A stretch of DNA of 64,000 nt from positions 7,998,001-8,062,000 of the forward strand of contig NC_065911.1 of NCBI RefSeq assembly GCF_905147045.1. The letters are read 5' to 3'. Within the stretch, counting starts at the first letter, position 1. Each line of letters starts with the position of its first letter. The notes beneath the pieces were generated by a model. The model searched no databases. It saw only the letters and a list, made by a program, of their open reading frames with translations, and was not told where the DNA came from. This DNA comes from Nymphalis io (taxonomy: Eukaryota; Arthropoda; Insecta; Lepidoptera; Nymphalidae). The position numbers were made by a program, and so were the translations under genes. Below are positions 58,609 through 64,000 of this stretch, piece by piece.

Positions 58609-59442
58609 GTAAGGAGACTCTAACACCTTTATACCCTTCAAAATTTCTGCCTCTATTTTTTTATTTACATGCTCTAGTGCTATACTATATCTGTATTATT
58701 TTGGGGGGAAAACGATTAACCTATCATTTTTCAAGTTACATCACTACAATGGAGGTCATTACTGTTTATAAACATTTCGACCACATTAATTGTATTTTCT
58801 TCATTATTCACATTTCATTTTGTTTGTTAATTTACAACAATTGATGTGCTAATGTTCCACTTTGTTGCTATGGGGCTTCAATTCTTGCATCAGGGTTGAC
58901 CTTGCTTAGTACTGCAATCTACTTTCTACTTATTATTATAAAAAAATTCCATTACATTTATCATTTAGCAAGAACATGAAAAAGTTTAATTGTTATTTTT
59001 CATATCACTTGTATTTAAAACAACACACAAATTTAGAAAAAAAAACATTAGTGATTTATTTGAAATTATAATATTTGTATGATTGAATTGCCAAATATTA
59101 TATTTAAATCTACATCATACTATACATGACCCTACTCAATATGATTAGTCTGTTAATTGGTTATAATACATTTGTAAATATAAACAAGACTTGCAAAAGA
59201 TCAAACTTGCAGGACTACAAAAAAATATATTAGATACCTGCTTGTATTTAATATTATATAGTAAATAATATAATAATGCCCTATATTATATAGTAATAAT
59301 AATAAACAAACAACTTCATTAAAAATTACATTATACTATATATAAATGAATTAGAATCAGATGAAAACATTAATTTAACTTAAATTTATGTCTTATATTG
59401 TTTATACATAACTTGTCTAAATAAATATATGATTATAATATA

Positions 59443-59572
59443 ATATCCTGGGACATTATTCACACACGTCATTTGATCCCGAACTATGCTGAGCTTGTAC
59501 CATTGAAACCAGACTGATATACTACTTATTCTCTACTTCTTTTTGTAAATATATACTTATAAATGATACCGA
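59443..59572 (-). repeat. SINE family D, 3' part
   Basis: 'taatatcctgggacattatt' then 'cacacacgtcatttgatccc', ending where the tRNA-like head should begin, so it is 5'-truncated. Confidence 0.85.
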
Positions 59573-60179
59573 CATATTAGCAATAAAAATGAGTATTGTT
59601 CCTTATGCATGGTACAAATACTATTTTAACTTAACATACTATAATAAAAATCTATTTATTCTTTATTCGAGTAGGAAGTTATAAGTATTTTTTAATTATC
59701 ATGCATTCGTTTGAATTTAAAGCTAACATCCATGCTCGAATGAAGATTCTGCTGAGAAAAATCGAAGAAGAACAACTGAGTTTCTTCTCTATTTTGTAAA
59801 TGAAATATGTAGTAAGAATGAAATATGGAAACCAGTCAAAACAAACTATAATATATTATGCCGCTATATACTATTTATATTGTGAAGTAAGCTCTATATA
59901 TTTAGGTTGTTAACAATTAATTAAATTTATTAACATTCAAAGTTAATAATATCTGCAGAATCTTATTGTATTATTTATTTCAATCGGAGTAAGGAAAGAT
60001 TAACAAACCTTAAATTTACATATTCCATGTACGTCACTAATAGCTCTGCTATAATATGCACTACTAACAGTTTTTGTTTAAATAAATAAACAATATAACA
60101 ATCTTCTATTTAACTACTCTACTCTACTAAAACTCATCTCTAGACAATTTACTTATAATTGTAAATTATGGGATAAATA

Positions 60180-60312
60180 AAAATTTCGCTGGTTCTTCTC
60201 AGGTCCTGAGGTGTTTCCGAACAGGTGGTAGATTATTGACAATCAATCAGCAAGTGATAATGCTTCTATATTGAATAAAGATCTATATTGAATTTTGACT
60301 TAGACTCATATC
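60180..60312 (+). repeat. Non-LTR 3' tail fragment (type E)
   Basis: 'ctggttcttctcaggtcctg', 'aacaggtggtagattattga' and 'ttgaattttgacttagactc' parallel 50655-50800 in the opposite orientation. Confidence 0.7.
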
Positions 60313-61451
60313 CACATTATTTCCTATTCCGACATTCTCCATCATTTAAATTGTTTCAATTCAGCCAAAGTTGGTTTTGTTTGTTTTCAATAATCTATAG
60401 AAATAAATACCAAATGCCAGAGTATTAATTAATATTGACTTTATAATGCTTTGTATTTATAAATTTACTCCTTATTATAATTACACTGTTTCAAAATGTC
60501 ATACAATTGATATAGAAACAAAATAGGACTTCTAAATAAATATTTTGTAATGCTGTCGATACACACTTTTGATGAAACATATCAATTAATGGATTTGACT
60601 AATGCAATTCAATGGATTAAGAACACACATTGAAAAATGAACGATTTTCCTGTAGTGATGATTCATTTGCGTACCAGTTTATTTGTCTATTCATTCAAGT
60701 ACAGGAAATCATTAGATTTTTACATTCATATTTAGTTTTTAATCCACATGCAACCACAGCTTCTGTTAAGAATTATAAAATTACAACAAACAAATACTGT
60801 TGCATTGAAAATTCTACTGCAAATACAAATATTTCTTCATAAAAAGACTTAATATAGCATTTACACTATAAATATAATGTTCTAGCATATATAGTTTGGT
60901 AACATATATATATGTTATAGTTTGGTAAAATATATGATATCTATACAAATATTATAAATGTTATAGTAATGGTCCCTCTGTTACATTTTCACGGTTTAAT
61001 CACTGAATTGAATTTCGTGAAACTTGATATGCAGCAAACTTGAACCCAAATAATTTATATAGGCTATTTTTATCAAATAAATGAACCTCTTTGCATGCAT
61101 ACATACCCACAGGCTGAAACATGTACTTGATTTTTTTTTTTTTTAAATTTAGAATAAACTCCTTAGCCTAAAATCAATTTTGTCAATTTAAAAAATATTG
61201 CTTATATAATATAGTTTTGCCAGTTTTTTATATTATTCATAATGGTTACACTACACTTTAAAACTAGTAGATACTTGCAGGTGCTAGTTTTTATACAAAG
61301 TGATTCAAAATTATCTTAAAATTTATAAAGTTTTAAAACTTTACATAAATGTACAATTGGCTTGAAATATACATGTGCGTGTTGCCCCAAAAATATATAT
61401 CAAAAACCCAAAAACTGCATAACAACCAGCTTGTTTATTATTCTATGTCCA

Positions 61452-61524
61452 TTCAAGACCTTCTCCTCAAAAGGGAGAGGAGACCTTAGCTCAGCAGTGG
61501 GACATTAACAGGCTGTTACTACTA
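61452..61524 (+). repeat. SINE family A, 3' end
   Basis: 'gaccttctcctcaaaaggga' then 'ttagctcagcagtgggacat' and 'taacaggctgttactacta'. Confidence 0.88.
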
Positions 61525-61784
61525 CTACATTCAAGAATTGTATTTTATTATGTAAATGCAAATAATAACACTGACAAAAAAATGTACAAATTAAATTCTA
61601 TACTCTATATTTGATTTATCAAAAAAAAAAACCAAATTGATACACTGAATAATTTCAAATTTATATATCTCAAAAAATGACAAAAAAGTATTTATATGAG
61701 TAATGAAATTATTTTATTACTAATGTGTAGTTCTAACAAAAATGTTTAAAAGTTATAGTAACCAACACATTTATGTTTTTACAG

Positions 61785-62466
61785 TGAGAAAGCGCAAACC
61801 TAGCAGTGACTCTACGGAGCTCTGTGTTTGGGGAGAGAATTCTCGACCAGCAAAGTATAGCAAGATATGGCCAGTGTTTGATTCTGGAGGATTTGGTGAC
61901 ACTGCAGTACTTACTCTTCACATACTGCAAAAGTCTGAACCGATGAGGAACTCCTTACTCTTTAATAGAAACAATGATATACAACAACCGTGTGTTGATT
62001 GGTTTGGAGGTATCAACGCATCATTGAAGCAGACAAAACTATCAAATACAATACCCCAAGATGACTTAACAAAGCGGATCTATTCCTCAGTTTCACGTCA
62101 ACTAAGAATAATCAACGGATACTTCCAAACGTCCATGTTCAAATACAAATATCCCAAAGTGACCAGAGCGAATGTACTTCTAGAATCTTCTAGTTCGAGA
62201 CGTTTGTCCACACATATCAGTCTGTCTTTGAAAGCGATTAAGTTCCAATCGACACCAAGGAGACAGTTACCATGCTATGGTAATTTAGAATTGCCGTTGA
62301 AGATCAAACAAGAAAAAGCATCATCACAATTCTATCCAGCAATAGGTAGAAGTGTTAAAACTGAAACGGATAAAATGCAAAATGCTATTAAGGTGAAAGT
62401 CGAACAGAGCATTAAGAATGAAGGTGAAATTGAAAAAAGTAGAGAGAAAGAAAGGGAAAGAGACAG
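61785..62466 (+). CDS. Exon 2 of the putative nuclear protein gene
   Basis: Acceptor 'tttatgtttttacag' then 682 nt, donor 'gacag|gtaagt'; about 227 codons (residues 71-298), phase 1 in and phase 2 out. It begins V-R-K-R-K-P-S-S-D, a second basic patch, then C-V-W-G-E-N-S-R-P-A-K-Y-S-K-I-W-P-V-F and L-T-L-H-I-L-Q-K-S. Residues about 137-225 are basic and moderately hydrophobic with no known domain that I can see. Residues 244-283 hold four SUMO-acceptor consensus sites: I-K-Q-E (244-247), V-K-T-E (261-264), V-K-V-E (274-277) and I-K-N-E (280-283). A charged E/R/K stretch (E-K-S-R-E-K-E-R-E-R-D-R) closes the exon and may be helical. The ATG at 61742 is intronic; the true start is in exon 1. A shadow minus frame at 61733-61930 is ignored. 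Confidence 0.85.
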
Positions 62467-63599
62467 GTAAGTCTATTGACTCGCATATATTTAATCTGAT
62501 GCACATTTATGAGCGCTTTTAGTATATAATACCTACATCGAACAACAGGTTCAAGACTTGTCTTGAAGATTATATTGAAAATTTTGATGGTTATCATCTT
62601 TAAATATTATTATATCTCTATCCAGAATCATTGATATTGTTAATATGTTTGTGCGATTTAATTTGAGCTCTTTAAGAATGATGACTCAGGTACAACCTTC
62701 CGTAACGAATTAAATGATATTAAGTGAAAACAAATGTTGAATACATGGTCTTCTTAAAATATATGATTGTATTGCCTATTTCAATCGAAGAAAATTTAGA
62801 TATAAACAAACCTTAGATATCCATATTCCATGTGGTTTGCTTTACTATATTATGCACTACAAACAGTTCTTGATTAAATATAAATACAACACTAATCCAC
62901 TAAATTACTTATAACCATCCAATCACCAACTTGGCCAATATTCAAAACGACATTGCTTCAAACATCATAAAGAATTCCATAGATTATTCAAGATCTCGAC
63001 TAATGATATCACCTCCTTTAATGTCAAAGTAGTTTATTTGTCTATTATACCTCCTGATAGGCTTTATGTTATTTTGAATTAATCAATATTTATTAATATT
63101 ATAGTATTTTCTACAAATGTAGCTTTAATAATGATAGGACTTTGACTTATCTGGTACCGATTACTTATTCTTACATACTCACTCATTAGTTATTTTTTTC
63201 CCCCAAATATCAACACCGTATGACTAGCTTATAAGCTGCAAATGCCAATATCCTGGGTAGAAATCCTAGTTCGGGCCAGAAAAATGTTAAGTTACGCTGT
63301 CAATAAGGAATTATTTAAAATGGTAGCTCTTTCACCTCAATGGCAATAAAGCCTAATCTTACCTAGCCTAATGCACTGCAAATGCCAACGTCCTGGGTAG
63401 AAATCCTAATACGGGCCAGAAAAATGTGAAGTTACGCTTTCAATATGGAATTATTTAAAATGTTACTCTTTTACCTCATAATGGCAATAAAGCCTAGTCT
63501 AACCTAGTCTAACGCATGCTCTATGGATAATGAGAGCCCAGATTATGGATAATAATCATCAGTGAGTGCAAGTAGTCAATTAGTTCCCAAAATGGCCAG
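62467..63599 (+). other. Intron 2 (1.1 kb) with a 140-bp tandem repeat
   Basis: GT...AG intron, phase 2. The acceptor 'aatggccag' has a poor pyrimidine tract but gives the exact codon phase. Two diverged tandem units of about 140 bp lie at roughly 63238-63377 and 63378-63515. Confidence 0.7.
63238..63515. repeat. Two tandem units of about 140 bp
   Basis: 'tcctgggtagaaatcctagt' at 63251 recurs as 'tcctgggtagaaatcctaat' at 63391. Both units continue with 'cgggccagaaaaatgt', 'gaattatttaaaatg' and 'tggcaataaagcct'. Divergence of several percent points to an older duplication. Confidence 0.88.
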
Positions 63600-63755
63600 G
63601 TCGTCGCACTCGTCGCGCCACTCGTGCCAGCAGTGCCGGCGTCGCGCGCGCGTGAAGCGCTGCTCCATCGGCGTGCAGTGCCGGCGCGAGCGCACGGGGC
63701 CCGTGTGGGGGCCGCTGGCGCACAGCCTCGACCTCAAGGGGCTCAAGTACCATAG
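63600..63755 (+). CDS. Exon 3, GC-rich, cysteine-cluster exon
   Basis: 156 nt between acceptor 'ggccag|g' and donor 'accatag|gtagat'; phase 2 in and out. It joins exon 2 as AG|G (Arg298). Residues 299-306 are serine/histidine-rich. Then follows C307-x2-C310-x8-C319-x5-C325, a possible zinc-binding cluster embedded in arginines (C-Q-Q-C-R-R-R, K-R-C-S-I-G-V-Q-C), and finally a segment ending in L-K-G-L-K-Y-H-R. The exon is far richer in G and C than anything around it. Minus-strand frames over the same bases are shadows. The G-V-Q-C ... L-K-Y pattern faintly recalls the region before the JmjC-like domain of RSBN1/KDM9 proteins. That is from memory and may be wrong. The gene continues past the window. 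Confidence 0.82.
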   Translation, partial: VVALVAPLVPAVPASRAREALLHRRAVPARAHGARVGAAGAQPRPQGAQVP

Positions 63756-63879
63756 GTAGATACTCATTCATTACAAATAATACTAATTATTTATTGAAGT
63801 GAAAACTTCTTTAGGCGTTGCACTGGTTTGCCGTAGGAGATAGACTCGTGGCTTTGCTTCACCGACATACTTATTTAAT

Positions 63880-64000
63880 AATAATAATAATATCCTGGGA
63901 TATTATTCACACACGGCCATCTGTTCCCAAATTAAGCAGAGCTTGTACTATGGAATTCAGACAACTGATATACTACTTATACTACTTTTCTTTTTGTAAA
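63880..64000 (-). repeat. SINE family D, cut by window edge
   Basis: 'aatatcctgggatattattc' and 'cacacacggccatctgttcc' start a reversed family D copy inside intron 3. The rest lies outside. Confidence 0.88.

Larger units (their letters stand above)
58609..61784 (+). other. Intron 1 (3.2 kb) with repeat insertions
   Basis: GT...AG intron, phase 1. It contains a family D SINE piece (59443-59572, minus), a type E non-LTR tail (60180-60312, plus) and a family A fragment (61452-61524, plus). The frame at 60630-60842 inside has no domain. Confidence 0.75.

Noticed and set aside
58398..58844. 148-codon single-exon gene
   Set aside because: Residues after 70 are AT-biased intron read-through. The donor at 58609 and exact phase with exon 2 favour splicing.
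63576..63771. Two 63-codon minus frames over exon 3
   Set aside because: GC-rich exons give open frames on both strands. Splice signals and phase support only the plus strand.

Overview
This window looks like nuclear DNA from a butterfly or moth. It is very AT-rich and gene-poor. It is packed with short retroposons of lepidopteran type, with scattered dead fragments of non-LTR retrotransposons (jockey/CR1-like, RTE-like and R1-like). I see no operons, ribosomal RNA, true tRNA gene or CRISPR array. Lepidoptera is an inference from the repeat families; a nymphalid is possible but not shown.

The only protein-coding gene I can build lies at the right end on the plus strand. It has three exons, 58398-58608, 61785-62466 and 63600-63755, with good splice sites and matching codon phases, and it continues beyond the window. 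The first 349 codons encode a probable nuclear protein. It has an acidic/serine N-terminus, two basic nuclear-localisation-like patches, four SUMO-consensus sites within 40 residues, and a GC-rich exon with a C-x2-C-x8-C-x5-C cluster. I do not recognise it with certainty; an RSBN1/KDM9-type protein is a weak guess.

A second gene may run on the minus strand. There is a 27-nt microexon with near-ideal splice sites at 5727-5753. A GC-richer, repeat-free block at about 41.0-42.7 kb carries a good minus-strand 5' donor and a CRE/forkhead site cluster. One reading is a promoter and 5' UTR near 41-42 kb, a very long intron full of retroposons, and a tiny cassette exon near the left edge.

Layout. 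1-5.7 kb: repeat fragments and AT-rich DNA. 5.7 kb: the microexon. 6-41 kb: dense SINE copies of four families (called A to D here), plus RT fragments at 9.6, 13.9, 25.8, 28.4 and 32.7 kb. 41-43 kb: candidate promoter/regulatory block. 44-50 kb: SINEs, an exact 278-bp tandem duplication, and two RT fragments. 51.4-53.5 kb: a broken CR1/jockey-type element with a SINE nested in its 3' UTR. 53.8-54.2 kb: a hAT-like MITE with an 8-bp target duplication. 54.5-54.9 kb: a coding-like minus segment. 55.6-57.5 kb: tandem repeat, SINEs, a perfect hairpin and an RTE-like RT fragment. 58.3 kb to the end: the plus-strand gene.

Family names used here. A: tRNA-derived SINE whose 3' part reads 'agcccagcagtgggac'. 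B: about 290-bp A-tailed retroposon reading 'tctgggtaggtaccaccc'. C: tRNA-derived SINE ending 'ccgaaatcggtctggagg'. D: tRNA-derived SINE ending 'tgtcccaggatatt'. These are labels for this window, not database names. I found no convincing new molecular system; the most checkable leads are the SUMO-site protein, the microexon/promoter pair and the structural DNA features.
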